Of a stretch of 64,000 nt of DNA, positions 26,401 to 37,951 are shown piece after piece (the first letter of the stretch is position 1; each line of letters opens with the position of its first letter). The stretch comes from Spirodela intermedia (taxonomy: Eukaryota; Streptophyta; Magnoliopsida; Alismatales; Araceae). The stretch lies in assembly GCA_902729315.2 (NCBI GenBank), contig LR746279.1:2508501-2572500 (forward strand), written 5' to 3'. The position numbers and the translations under genes were made by a program. The notes under the pieces were generated by a model. The model saw nothing but the letters and a program-made list of their open reading frames with translations. It did not search any database and had not been told where the DNA came from.

Positions 26401-29400
26401 TCAGCTTATTTAGGCAGTTGAAGTCGTGTTGTTGTTTATCTTTTTTAAAAAGTTCACAGATTCTTGTAGAAGTGGGATAAAATTCACGAAATAATTTTTC
26501 AGCTTTTTTTCTGTTAGAGATATGGTAGTTTGTTGAATATATATTTTTTTATCAGTCAATAGATTATGCCTGGTCGATGTCTTCACTGGTACGGTGTTAG
26601 AGTATGGATTATCATTTTGCTTAAACTTGATCCTCATAATTATTTTGGCAAATGCAACAATTTTTTGCACAAGACTTTTTTGTCTTACCTGTGAAAATAA
26701 TGGTTTGAATTGAACTTTCTTGTGCTACGTTACAGGGTTTATTATCAGCTGAACATCGTGTTCATATGTGTGAGCTTGCTTGCAAAAGTTCTTCCTTTGT
26801 GATGGTAGATTTATGGGAGGTAATGATTTCATGGACGACATTGTAATCTAGTGCAAAAGTTCTTCCTTTGTACAAGGCATTGAGAATTGGGCTGATGTTT
26901 GCATTTGTTTATATTTTCTAAGTTTTTTATAGTTGTACAAAGGCATGTTATTCTCACACATGTAAAGCAATAGATGGGAGCTGGGGCTGGCAAACAGGTT
27001 GAACTTGTCCAAGAACCAGCAGAATCAGAATTGGATAGATAGACGAACTGGAAAACAGGTTGAGCTCGTCCGGAACCGGTCGAACCACACAGAGAGAGAG
27101 AGAGAGAGAGAGAGGAAGGATTTTTTTGGAGACTAGGGACAACAAGTTGGGGTTTTTTATGTGGCCCTCTCGTCACATATTTTTATTTAGTGTAGAGGGT
27201 GGTGATCACACGATAAACATTATATGAGCCAAATAAAATAGGTCCAAAATCTAAATTACGCACTAACACTTTAGATAGTGAACCCAAGTAGACTTTAAAT
27301 TACAAGTAGACTTTTTATAATGGTTGAGTAAAGGATGGAAGAGATTGTTTTTCATGTACTCAGAGTAAGATCAGTGTCTCTGGACCATTATCCAGTTTCT
27401 GAGCTTTAAATCTATTGGCAATGTAGGGCTTCTAAAACCTGGATTAGAGAGGGAAAAGAAAATCTGCAATCCCTTGTGTACTTCGCGAATTTGGCATAAG
27501 AGGGTCATTGACCAGATTGATAGGGCAAAGTTTTCGTTAACATCAAATGGTGGAAACCAATCCGGATCTAAAGTCTGAATTATTATTTTTGGAAACAATA
27601 AAAAAAGGCCCTTGGAAAATATCATTTTTTTCTTCTGTGCCATACTGAAAGGAGGCAAATCTCTGAACTACCTCACAACATATCCTGATCTTAATTGGGT
27701 TATGAATATGAGAACAGAGACTTAGCTCACTATTCCAAAATCATCCTATACAATTCAATTTCCAATTCTGGTTATTCTCCTTCAGTTTTGAGTTATTTTA
27801 CTTTTAAATTTTTTTTTGATCTTATATACGTACTTGAAGAACTCTAGTCCAATGCTGCCTATTCACACACCTTCCTAACAAATAAGCCTCCATTTTTAGC
27901 ATGATTCCAGTTGAATCCTAAAATTGAAGCCAGTGTGGTAAGCAATATTTTTCATGCATCCAGGTTTCCTCAACATGTCTTCTAATTTGTTGACCTTTGT
28001 CATCTTGATTCTTCTAATGTTTAAGATCTCCATTTTCTATTGGATACCAATTCCAAGTCTGTAGGATTCTTATTTATTATGATGGGAAAAACCACTTTCT
28101 GTGGAGGATTAGTTGAATACGCTTCTTGATGGTTCAAGAACTTTGGGCTTTTGTTGATGGAAGCGAAGAACAGCCTAAAGAAGAAAAAGGAAACGAAAAA
28201 GGACTAGAAACATGGAAAAGAAACAATGCAAGGTTGATGATTTGGATTGTGAGTAGTCTCGATCCTCATACTGTATGAATTTTACGGCACACACCTCCCT
28301 CTTAGCAATTGCAGAGTGTGTAATTGCCCTCGCACTCTTTTCTTAGCTTGGAAAAACAGTCTGTACATAACTTTGCAGTTGCAGTTACGTACCCAACATT
28401 GCAACTGATCTCATTTGAATTCACAGATGTTTGAAGACGTGCCTTTTATCACAGTGCATAGAACGTAATAAGTGGATGCAGGAGAAGATGGATGTGATAG
28501 AGAGACTGGAGTTGATAATCAGTTTAGTGTGACCGTTAGTTTTATAGGGGAAAACTAAAGACGGAAGGTGAAGATATTTTAGTTTTCGAGGATTCATTTG
28601 AGGGGCCCGACCTTATAGTTTATTTAATCTCATGGCCGTATCGTCTAATCTCCTGCGCAACACTGTGAGCATATTCCTGAAAACTGATTAATATTTACCG
28701 ACATTATTTGTCAGATAGTTTACTTTTGGCAAGCTTCAGTCTCTTGGTTACGTCTTTGTACAATCATATTACATCTTTATTTTTGGCTTAACTTATGTTC
28801 TTCTTTTCATATATTTATCTCAGGCAAAACAAAGCAGCTATCAACGCACCTTGACTGTTATTTCTAGAATCCAAAGCTCTCTTTGTGACATTCTTTGCAT
28901 ACCAAAAGGTGAATATTGACACATCACAGATAGAAGCTCTGTAAATCACAGATAATTTGGATCTCAAGGTGCATAATACTGATGTTTTTATTCCGATTCT
29001 AATTAGAAGCTTTTAATTGGTTTTACTTCCTGCATTTAATCTTCATCTTCTCTGTTCAGACATCTCTGGGACTGCCATTTTCTATTTATTTATTAATATA
29101 TCCTTTTTTTTGGCAACCTTTTCTTTATTGACGTCCGTATCCCTTTTCATGTTTGTATCAAGTTGTTTTATTTCAAAGGAAACCTCGCTGGGTTGGCATA
29201 TAGTAAGTTTTCTTTGTTTATTAGGGCCTGTGGCCCAAATCCTTTAATAGGGCGTTTGGCACCATGCTGTAATGCTTTGCCATTAGTAGACGATCTTAAA
29301 AAGATTCAAACATGTATTCTTAATCAAGCTCCTTCATTTGACTAGACTGAGTAGGCAAGCTTTATGATATCATCAGGGTCTCTTGGTAATTTAGTTTGAC

Positions 29401-30714
29401 TAATTGAGTACCTTTTTTGGTGATTTGGTTGGATTATTTGAGTAGCATTTCTCCATGCATTGAAGAACAGTAACGGGTCATCTTTTTCACAGTGGTCATA
29501 CCATTGCAGCTGCCTCTGCCATCTGTAGTTTAATCACATTGTTTTATGAAATTGTTAAAATACTGCATCTCCTTATTATGAGATGCTGCGAAATCAGTGA
29601 ACACATTTACTAATTTGAGAATCGATCATAAAATATATGCATCAGCCACTCTGTTATTAGAAAGTAGATTAGAATAGGCCCATTATCATGATAGTATGAC
29701 CATGAGTAGTTTTGAAATATGGGTTCATTAGCTTTGATGTGTTCTGCCCCATTTTCTCTATTCATAAATATGTGAGGAGGATGGCCTAAGATTGTGAACT
29801 AAGATAAGCAGAAACTGAACTCAAGTTGTGAACGAGGATTTTTTGAACTTATATCCAGATACCTTCAAGGTGATGTACTGCTGTTTCTTTCTTCCGCATA
29901 CATCTATTCTATTGATCCACTAAGAGTTGATACTGGAACCCCCACTCCGTCAAGCCCCTAAGTGCTCTTAAATGACCACAGTAATGTTGTTTGCATTGGA
30001 TCCCTTGGTCTTCCTAGTGTCCTTCGTTTCATGCTTATGCATGCTGCTTATATTTCTATTTTATTAACTATTGTGCTCGGAACTTTGATAATAATTGATC
30101 GATATTTATTTTTTACTCCTTTACTAGCTTCTGTTCGTTATCAAATGTGAATGGACTTTAATTTTTCATGGTAGAGTCACTTAAGGTCATGCTATTATGT
30201 GGCTCTGATCTACTGGAATCTTTTGCCACGCCTGGAGTTTGGATTAGGGATCAGGTAGTTCCTGCCTCTACTATACGACTTTAATTTAGGGCATCAAAAT
30301 GAACTAGTTGTACTTGTTTCCTACCATTTATCTATTCTTTTGTCAGGATTTAATTCTGAAAGCGCATAATTGGATCATAAGCTCAAGTGTATTGTTTAGT
30401 CATTTTGATGTGCATGCTTACATCTTTCAATACATACTATATCTTGCATTATTTGTCTCAGACTCAAAGTCACCTGGTTTAAATAATGCTTTATGCAAAT
30501 TATCGATTTATCTATTTAATCTTTTGTATCTTTTTTCTTTACTCTCTTACATTTTGTAGGTGATTCTTATCTGGATTTCCCTTTTCATGTTTTTTCTTCA
30601 TTTTTTTTCTTGTTTCTTTTTGACGTCACGATTCCTGAGCTTGTGTACTTTTCCATCGACTTTCTTTTTCATGGCAGTCTCGTCCCACTTTCCTATGCTC
30701 CTGCTCTTGATTAT

Positions 30715-30775
<61 letters not shown>

Positions 30776-32259
30776 GCTCTCTCTCTCTCACTCTCTCTCT
30801 GTGCACATACAATATCCGTAAAAAAAATTCTTTCCTTAATCCCTTGTAAGACTAGCCACTTTTATTCATTTTCTAACAACTATAAGCCATTTTCTTCTAA
30901 CGAAGCTTAGAGTTGAGCTTAGCTTAGACTGGATTGTCTTGAATTTCTTTCTAAATTTGACTTCATTGAAACATATGTATGCCATGTTTACCTGAATATA
31001 AGTTTCCGTTTTTTGGGAATAATAATTTGGTTAGAAGAAACTTATATACAAGGATCATAATGTTATCGGATTGGCTCAACATAATTTTCCTTGAAAATGT
31101 TTCTTCTGCATGTTCCTTGAATTCAGGTGATAATTTTTTTAAATTTTCCATTATTTTTATGGGTTGGATCATACAACTCTGATGATGAATCCAAGGGAAA
31201 TCAAATCTTCATCAGATTACTTTATCTTGATCTCTGCAGGTAGAGACCATATGTAGAGATTTTGGTGTCGTCTGTATCCACAGGGAAGGCAAGGATGTTG
31301 ATCAACTCATAAACAACGATGAAATTTTATACCGAAATAAGGTATGAGTTCCAAATTGATATGAAATTTAACCTCAGGTTGAACACAGCCAAGATCATGA
31401 ACCTAGCCTCCTATGATCGAATTATATACCCTTTTTGGTTTCTCCGATCGTAATCTCTCACCTTGATGTGAACTTCAGCTTCAGCTGAAGATGAGCATTA
31501 CCAAGACAAAAATATTTCTAGCTTCCCGTGATAGAATTATATACTTATTGTAATCCAAGAATCATAAACAGTTAGCATAACTCCGATATTCTATCCCCAG
31601 TTCCTCTGATTTTTTTAGTAATTCATTCACTTTGATATGAGCTTCATCTTCAGCTTCAGGATGAGCACCACCAAGATCAAGAATCTACCACCCTATGTTC
31701 TGATTTATATAATTATTTTGGTGCTATAATCATGAACAGCGATCATAACTCTAGTATTCTCTCTCAGCTCTACTGATTTGCTTACATAACTCATTCACAT
31801 TGGTATGAACCTCATCTTCACTTTCTGGATCAACATCACCAAGATCAAGAATTTACCTCATAAACAATATTATAACCTTCATATTCTCTCCCCACTTCCT
31901 CTGATTTGCTCATAATCCATCTTCAGCTTTCAGATCAGCATCATCAAGATCAAGAATGTAGCTCCCCAGAGACGAATTATTTATTTGTTTCTATTTCCAT
32001 CTTGGCATTTTTCTTTAGGGCAACATCTTTCCGGTGGATGAGTTAGTGCCAAACAAGATCAGTTCTAGCAAATTAAGGCAAGGACTCTGTGCTTTTAGGG
32101 TTTTTATTTTTCTTCTCAATTCATTCAGTTTCTTAACCTGATTTGACTCTATGTGGTTTCCATATCAGGGAATGCATAAGAAGAGGCCTGTCGACCAAGT
32201 ACCTGACTGCAGATGAGGTCATCGATTACATCAAGGAGAAGGGTCTCTATTTGAGCTGA
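23434..32259 (+). CDS. NMNAT: Nicotinamide/nicotinate mononucleotide adenylyltransferase (NMNAT), 255 aa, 9 exons
   Basis: Joins ATP to NMN or NaMN to give NAD+ or deamido-NAD+, the step shared by the de novo and salvage NAD pathways. Exons: 23434-23540, 23880-23953, 24896-24981, 26736-26819, 28824-28908, 30175-30254, 31240-31341, 32019-32077 and 32169-32259 (768 nt with stop). Diagnostic motifs: the nucleotidyltransferase GSFNPPTYMH signature (47-56), GGYMSPVNDSYKKKG, SSYQRTLTV, KVMLLCGSDLLESF, and the C-terminal ISSSKLR (220-226) used in ATP binding. The length is close to the Arabidopsis enzyme, with a slightly longer N terminus before the catalytic core. The ATG at 23434 gives MDVPLP, the same opening as the Arabidopsis protein. 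Introns are GT-AG except the last (32078-32168), which is GC-AG. Introns 3-5 are 1.3-2.0 kb. Identification is very secure. Confidence 0.95.
26852..26871 (+). repeat. 20-bp exact copy of NMNAT exon 4 sequence inside the next intron
   Basis: TGCAAAAGTTCTTCCTTTGT occurs in exon 4 at 26781-26800 and again, identical, at 26852-26871, just after the exon-4 donor. The copy is in the intron and is not part of the spliced protein. Confidence 0.7.
27090..27114. repeat. (AG)n microsatellite in NMNAT intron 4
   Basis: A run of about 12 AG dinucleotides in the intron between exons 4 and 5. Confidence 0.9.
30717..30800. repeat. (CT)n microsatellite in NMNAT intron 6
   Basis: About 80 bp of CT dinucleotides with a few TT, CG and CA interruptions. 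Apparent reading frames across it (Ser/Leu repeats) are artefacts of the repeat. Confidence 0.95.
31373..31985. repeat. ~168-bp tandem repeat, four copies or more, filling NMNAT intron 7
   Basis: Repeat units start at about 31460, 31629 and 31797, with truncated units at about 31373 and 31914. Each carries, in order, TTGATATGA(A/G)CTTCA-like sequence, GATGAGCA.CACCAAGATCA, a run close to AATTATATA, ATCATAA(C/A)AG, CTCTGATTTG.T and TCATTCAC. The array occupies nearly the whole of intron 7 (31342-32018), directly upstream of the short exon 8 and the GC-AG intron. Confidence 0.8.
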
Positions 32260-32513
32260 TTTGATGATTGAATTGAGCTGTCGATTTGAATGACTGATTT
32301 CTAAGATCCCACTTGGGGAGCGTTTTTATAGGGAAAAATTCTCTATGGAAGAGAAACCTCTCTCTCTCACTCACTCACTTAGCACCCCACTAGCATTGGT
32401 ACATCACTAACATCTGTTTTTCTCACTCCAAAATGCTGAGAGTATTGCGTAGATGCCTCCTTTGCAAGTGTTGCCAGCCAAGGTTGATTCATCAGACCAA
32501 GCCTAAACGGTTT
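32260..32513 (+). other. NMNAT 3' flank
   Basis: This 254-bp stretch lies between the NMNAT stop and the gypsy insertion, and presumably contains the 3' UTR and poly(A) site. It has a short CTCTCTCTCACTCACT run at about 32361. I cannot place the cleavage site. Confidence 0.5.
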
Positions 32514-32518
32514 CACAT
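32514..32518. repeat. Target-site duplication CACAT, left copy
   Basis: CACAT at 32514-32518 directly precedes the left LTR and is repeated at 41162-41166 directly after the right LTR. Five bases is the usual duplication made by gypsy-type integrases. Confidence 0.8.
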
Positions 32519-32818
32519 TGATTGGGTATTAAGAACCACAAGCAATTTCTGATTGAAATATGACGAGGGAACATTGAGAAATACAGTTAGAGAAGAATGG
32601 GGCCCGTGAAGCCCATGTGAGAGGAACCCTAAGGACAATAGGGGGAGGCTAGTTCGAGAGGGTCCCTTACTCTCCACTATGATAATTGATTTCTCACATA
32701 ACCCTAATCCCACTCTATCCTTCCAAGACTTATTCCCCTCCTAAGTAACTTGGGTTGGAGGCCTAGTAGTGAGTTGGGCTGGGAAAACTTAGTAGTGAGA
32801 TGGGTTGGGGGCTCATCA
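32519..32818 (-). repeat. Left LTR (3' LTR) of the gypsy element
   Basis: Starts TGATTGGGTATTAAGAA and ends GGGGGCTCATCA in plus orientation. It aligns end to end, with many substitutions and small indels, to 40864-41161. Confidence 0.8.
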
Positions 32819-34245
32819 TTACCCCCTCAATGAGTTGTACTTTGTCCTCAAAGTGGAAGTAGGGAAATCATTGAATGCAAGAAGCAGGTTCTGAGGTGGT
32901 TGATAAGAGGTTCCATTTGATGACTTTGAGTCCTCAAGTTACTTGGTAGGTGTTTAGAATTTCTTGTGGATGTGGGTCCATGTTTAGTCATTCAGTCCTA
33001 AGGATACAAAATTTTCCACAATTGGGAAATGTGGAATATTGAATGGATGGCTGTATTCTCAAGGAGTATTAACTTGTAAGCATATGAATTGTTACTCAAT
33101 AATATAGTATGGGTCATAATTTTTGGGTGCTAGTTTCTCATTCATTTGGGCTCCAAGTGACTGCACGTGGTATGGTCTCAATTTTATAAAAACCAAGAAA
33201 CCTACTTTGAGCTATAGATCTCGATGTTTGTTGTTAGTTGTCGCTCTCATCTTAGACTATGTGTGACTATGTTGTTTGAACTCACCAAAGAGATGATCTT
33301 TAACTTGCAATTATTCTTCCAACATCACAATAGAGGTTTTTTGGATTCCACAATGTATTAAGGGGAGGATTATTCCCATAGTGGTTTTGAACGGTGTGGA
33401 ATTGACATATATATAGTATGTGATATTGTACTACTACTATGTTCATGGAAGCTAGTGTTTCTAAGACTTTGACATGTTATAAGAAAAACAAAGTAAGCTT
33501 GTCTCCAAATAATGATTGATTACCTTTGTTTGTTCATAGACATTGACATGTCTAAATAATGATAATGTACCTCTCTTCAAGTGACTGACAATTTGAATAT
33601 TTTGTTTCCAAAATGGCTATAAAGATTTTATCATTGTCACTAATAATTGATCTTGAAGAATCTATGGAGTCGAACAATTTGTTGTTGGAATGCTTCAGCC
33701 ATTGCTTTGGTAGAGAAGAGGTTTATGGAGTCTACTCATGAGCATGAGGACCATATCAAAATCCTCTAGACCTTGGCAGACATATGAAATCCATCATCAC
33801 ATCTTCTCAAATTTGGTTTGGGATGCATTAATAGCAATTCATATTTATTTCTTTCAAATGCCTCATAGTTTCAAACATAGTTATTGATTTGTTATTTTGT
33901 GACATCATCATAAAGTTCTAGTGTGATCATTGTGTAAGAAATCAAAGTGACTTCCCAAGACACTATCATGGTATTCTTGAGGAGTTAGGGAAGAAACACA
34001 AGTTGGATGGAATTACCACATCCCTGTTATATAGTAACTAGCCTTAGTGAAGATGGTGTTTAGGCCACTTGATGAAATATTAGTCAATATCATTGTGGGT
34101 TAGGTTAGTTAAGCCTCTTTAGATGATCATTGTAATATGACAATGGCAGAAATGGTAATTGTTCTAGTATTGACATCAATGTGAGGTGTTAAACATGAGT
34201 TGAGATGGTAGGTGTGCTAGACCTTATATTGAATGGTGAAGTTAT

Positions 34246-34542
34246 TTTTGAATCAAAATCTTGATCTCCTTCTAGATTTTCTTGATCTAGTCTTCACCCT
34301 CCCATCTCACTAGCACTGCCTAGAGATCTTTTAGGGTAGATTCTCCTGAAAGTTGTCTTCAATTAACCTCATAACTAGTTTAAATATCGGTTACATCTAT
34401 AGTGGGCCAAGTCCACTTATTTTATAAGAAAGAAAGGAAGAGCCCATTAAGTCAACCATAGTTGAGTTACTTAAGGGCCCAAATAAAAGAGAGAAACTAC
34501 ATAAAAAAAAACTAATAATGGAGGATCTTAGCTTGTTTGACA
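34246..34542 (-). repeat. Left LTR of the nested copia element
   Basis: Shares AGTGGGCCAAG..CACTTATTTTA, GAAAGAAAGGAAGAGCCCAT and AATAAAAGAGAGAAACTA with the right copy in the same order and spacing. The right end is GCTTGTTTGACA. The exact left end is uncertain by about 3 bases. Confidence 0.75.
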
Positions 34543-37500
34543 CCCTCTCATAAGTTGGATATGGATGTTAGACATGCCCAACTTAAATACAAGCTTCTAT
34601 AGAGTTGATCTTAACAGTCCCTTGGTGAATACATCTACCACTTGATTGGTAAAATTGATAAACAAGAAGTTACTATCCTTTCTTCAATCTTCAATGTGCT
34701 TTGTCTTATTGTGTTGAATTAGATTATGGGCAATGGCTATAGTTGACTAATTGTCACAATACAATTTAATGCAACCTTGACCCATAGCTCTTAACTTAGC
34801 TTCTGCATTCTTCATTCCTTTATGTAGGGCAATAGGCCATTCTAGTTGATCATCTTCAACTAGGGCTACATCAGGTTGCTCCTCCTCATTTGGCCCTAGA
34901 TCATTTTCCTTAGGCTAAATTGTTTTAGTTACATTCTCCGCCCTCTCTTTCTCAATCATGACTGTTGTGCTAGGTGGCTTTGTCTAAACTTGTCTCCTAA
35001 GTATTTGTGTCACTTGAGAGCAAGAGCCTTTAGAGCTTATAACTAAGGGACTCTTTAGTCCTTGAATATCATGCTCTTTGGTCTTCTTATAAAACATATT
35101 ATATTCATTTAATCTAACATCTGAAAAATTATAACACTTTTTAGAGGATGGCTAATAACATTTATAACCCCTTTGAGCAGGTGAATATCCCACAAACATG
35201 TGCTTCGCGGTCCAACTTACTTAAGTATTACCAATATGAACATATGTCACACAACCAAATAGCTTGGGAGCTAGGTTTGTTCTCAACTTCACATTTGGAT
35301 AAGTTTTAGATAGTAAGTCAATTGGACTCTCATGTCCCATTGATCTTTTTAGTATATGATTTATAAGGTGTGTAGCTATTAATATGACCTCCCCAATATT
35401 ATTTGGGTACATTTTTATGAATCAATAATGTTTTGGCTATCTCCACAATGTAGTTAATCTTCTTTTCAACTAGGCCAATATATTGTGGAATATTAATGTA
35501 TGATGATTTATGAATTATGTCTCTCTGAGCAAAATAGGAAAAGACAATAGTATTAAAATGCTTTGACATTATCTATTTTGAATCATTTTATCTTTGTCCC
35601 AAATTGATCAGCTATAATGTTGAAAAAGTATGAAATAATTTGGGTAGCTTTGGCTTTGAACTTAAGAAAATAAATTCATACAAAATAGGTACAATCATCA
35701 ATAAAAAACATAATGCATTTGCCACCAAATATACTTGATATACTTGAATCCAATATAACGGTACTAAAACTTCTCTCATTCCTAAAATAAAATATAGATA
35801 ATTTTTTTGGCCAATTGACAAGCCTCACACCTCAGAGTTTTGACATCAACCCCATTACAAATGATGGGAAATCAATGTTTTATCAATTCAAAATAAGGAT
35901 GTACAACACAACTATGCTGAAGTATGATTCGACTCATGGCGTCTCTTAGAAGATTAAGAGAGGAGAGACACACTTCACCTTAATCTTCTAGATAGAGGAG
36001 GTCATATCGTCACCTAACATGTCTAATCCTCCTCCCTAACACTTTATCAAATAGAAAACAAAAATCATCGTCAATAATAAATTGACACTTACAATCTTGC
36101 ACAAGATTTTGTAAGGATATATGATGTTCCTCAAGTCCAAACACATGGATGACACCTTTAAATATACCCAGCTCATTAATTTTGATACTTTCAGTACCAA
36201 CCATTGATAAGATCCCTCCTCCAGTTGTAAGAACCTTCTGTGACCTATTTATTTTTAGACAAGTGACAAATTTAGACATATTTAGTATCATCTAATATGT
36301 GGCACTAGTATTAATAATCTAGTGTATTCTACTAGAATTTGAGATAATAATATTACTAAAAAATATTTTTTTTCACTTGATATGCCAATGAGGTAGAACT
36401 CAACATGTTTTTGTGTTGCTTTAGTTCTTCTATTATTTTCATAAGATCTTCCCCATATTCATGAGCAACCTCTCTTATTTGCTCCTTCAATTGTCCTTGT
36501 TCTACACCTTCATGACTCTGAAAAGAAGTAACATATATTTTTTTATTTTGTTAGGGTATCTCTAATGTGCCTTTTGCTAAAGATTATTTTTAAGAATTAT
36601 TTGAGATCTTGTCTTTGATCAATTGAATTCTTCTGATATGACTGAACTTCTTGGCTTGACTTTTGGTCAGATTTATTGGTGGAGAATGCAATTGGACTAG
36701 GCCTTGATGGATCTAAGAGTAGGTGTAGTCGACTCTCCTCATCCATAACAATGCCAATAGCTTCATCCAAATCTAATGCCCTCTCCTTGTGTAGAATTTG
36801 TCTTCAAAGACTCTCATATTCTAGAGTTAAAATTGTTAAAAATGTAAACATCATCTACTTCAATATGTACATTCTTCCTTTAAAGTAGGGATTCTTCACA
36901 TCCCAAAAATGGTCAATCTCATATCATATAGCCTTCAATTCATATGATAACTCCTTAACTATCTTCTCTCCTTGTACTATCTTCACTACTTACTTTGACG
37001 TTCAACTCATAAATCTTATAATCATTTTGTTGCTTGGAGCAATTTTTGTGGACTTTATTTCACAGTTCTTTCACAATAATCGTATAAAGAAAGTTGTCAT
37101 ACATTTCAGTTGTCATGGTTCTAAGGAACCATAAGTGAATAAAAACTTCCTCGAATTTCTATATTTTTATAATTTAAATCATTCATCTCAATAGAATCAT
37201 TTGTCAAATGCTCTGACAAACCTCTCCCAAGAAGTGTTAATTCCACAAATTTCCCCCCTTGGTACAAATTAGTACCATTCAATCTCAAGCACTTAGGTAT
37301 ACCCAGTAATTCATACATGGTCTTTTCTCGATCACAAACAATTATTGTCATGATTGAGTTCAATATAAAAGCTTCTTACCCCATCAACATCTCCTATTTC
37401 TTGATTCTTGAAATCAAGAATGGTTCCTAATTGACTTCTTGAATACTTGCTTCTGGTAGAATGGAAGGCATGTCCTTGATCTTGATCACAAGTTCAACTC

Positions 37501-37659
37501 GATCCTTGTCCTTGCAATACTTCAAGGCTTGATCTACTCTAATATTTATTTCATGATTTTTTATATCTTGTAGAATTTATTCAACACGTCCTAACCACTC
37601 ATTATCATTCAAGATGAGATTTTAAGCATAGAAAAGACCATAGTTCTTACAATAGGACT

Positions 37660-37951
37660 TGGAATCGTTCTTGGTCTTCTTGATCTTCTTAATCTGGTCT
37701 TCACCATCTCCTCTCATTGGTGCTGCCTAAATATCCTTTATGATAAATTTCTCCAAAAGTTGTATCCTCAATTCACCTCATAAATGGTCTAAATACCAGT
37801 CACAACTATAGTGGGCCAAGCTCACTTATTTTAGAAGAAAGAAAGGAAGAGCCCATTAAGTAGTCCATAATTGACTTACTTAAGAGCCTAAATAAAAGAG
37901 AGAAACTAGATAAGAGAGAACTAATAACAGATGAACTTAGCTTATCTGATA
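37660..37951 (-). repeat. Right LTR of the nested copia element
   Basis: Aligned to 34246-34542 along its whole length. It ends GCTTATCTGATA, one base different from the expected TGACA end, followed by GTTAT. Confidence 0.75.

Larger units (their letters stand above)
34246..37951 (-). mobile_element. Ty1/copia LTR retrotransposon nested in the gypsy element, minus strand, without a recognisable RT core
   Basis: LTR-like repeats of about 295 bp lie at 34246-34542 and 37660-37951. A polypurine tract (ATGAGAGGG on the minus strand) abuts the left one at about 34543-34551. Coding remnants in copia order on the minus strand: GAG-pre-integrase-like segment (about 36291-36010), integrase (about 35412-35100, with NHILKRSMGHESPIDLL, LFGCVTYVH and FVGYSPAQRGYKCY), then directly an RNase H end (about 34860-34600, IAIAHNLIQHNKTKHIED). 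No reverse-transcriptase segment is recognisable between integrase and RNase H. The 5-bp repeat GTTAT at 34241-34245 and 37952-37956 fits a target duplication; the host gypsy frame becomes continuous when one copy is kept. Confidence 0.8.

Noticed and set aside
29962-30150. 62-aa hydrophobic open frame in NMNAT intron 5
   Set aside because: It lies in an intron and has no recognisable similarity; AT-rich DNA often gives hydrophobic frames.
30717-30800. Regular repeats that might suggest a CRISPR array
   Set aside because: A simple CT microsatellite in a eukaryotic intron; there are no spacers.
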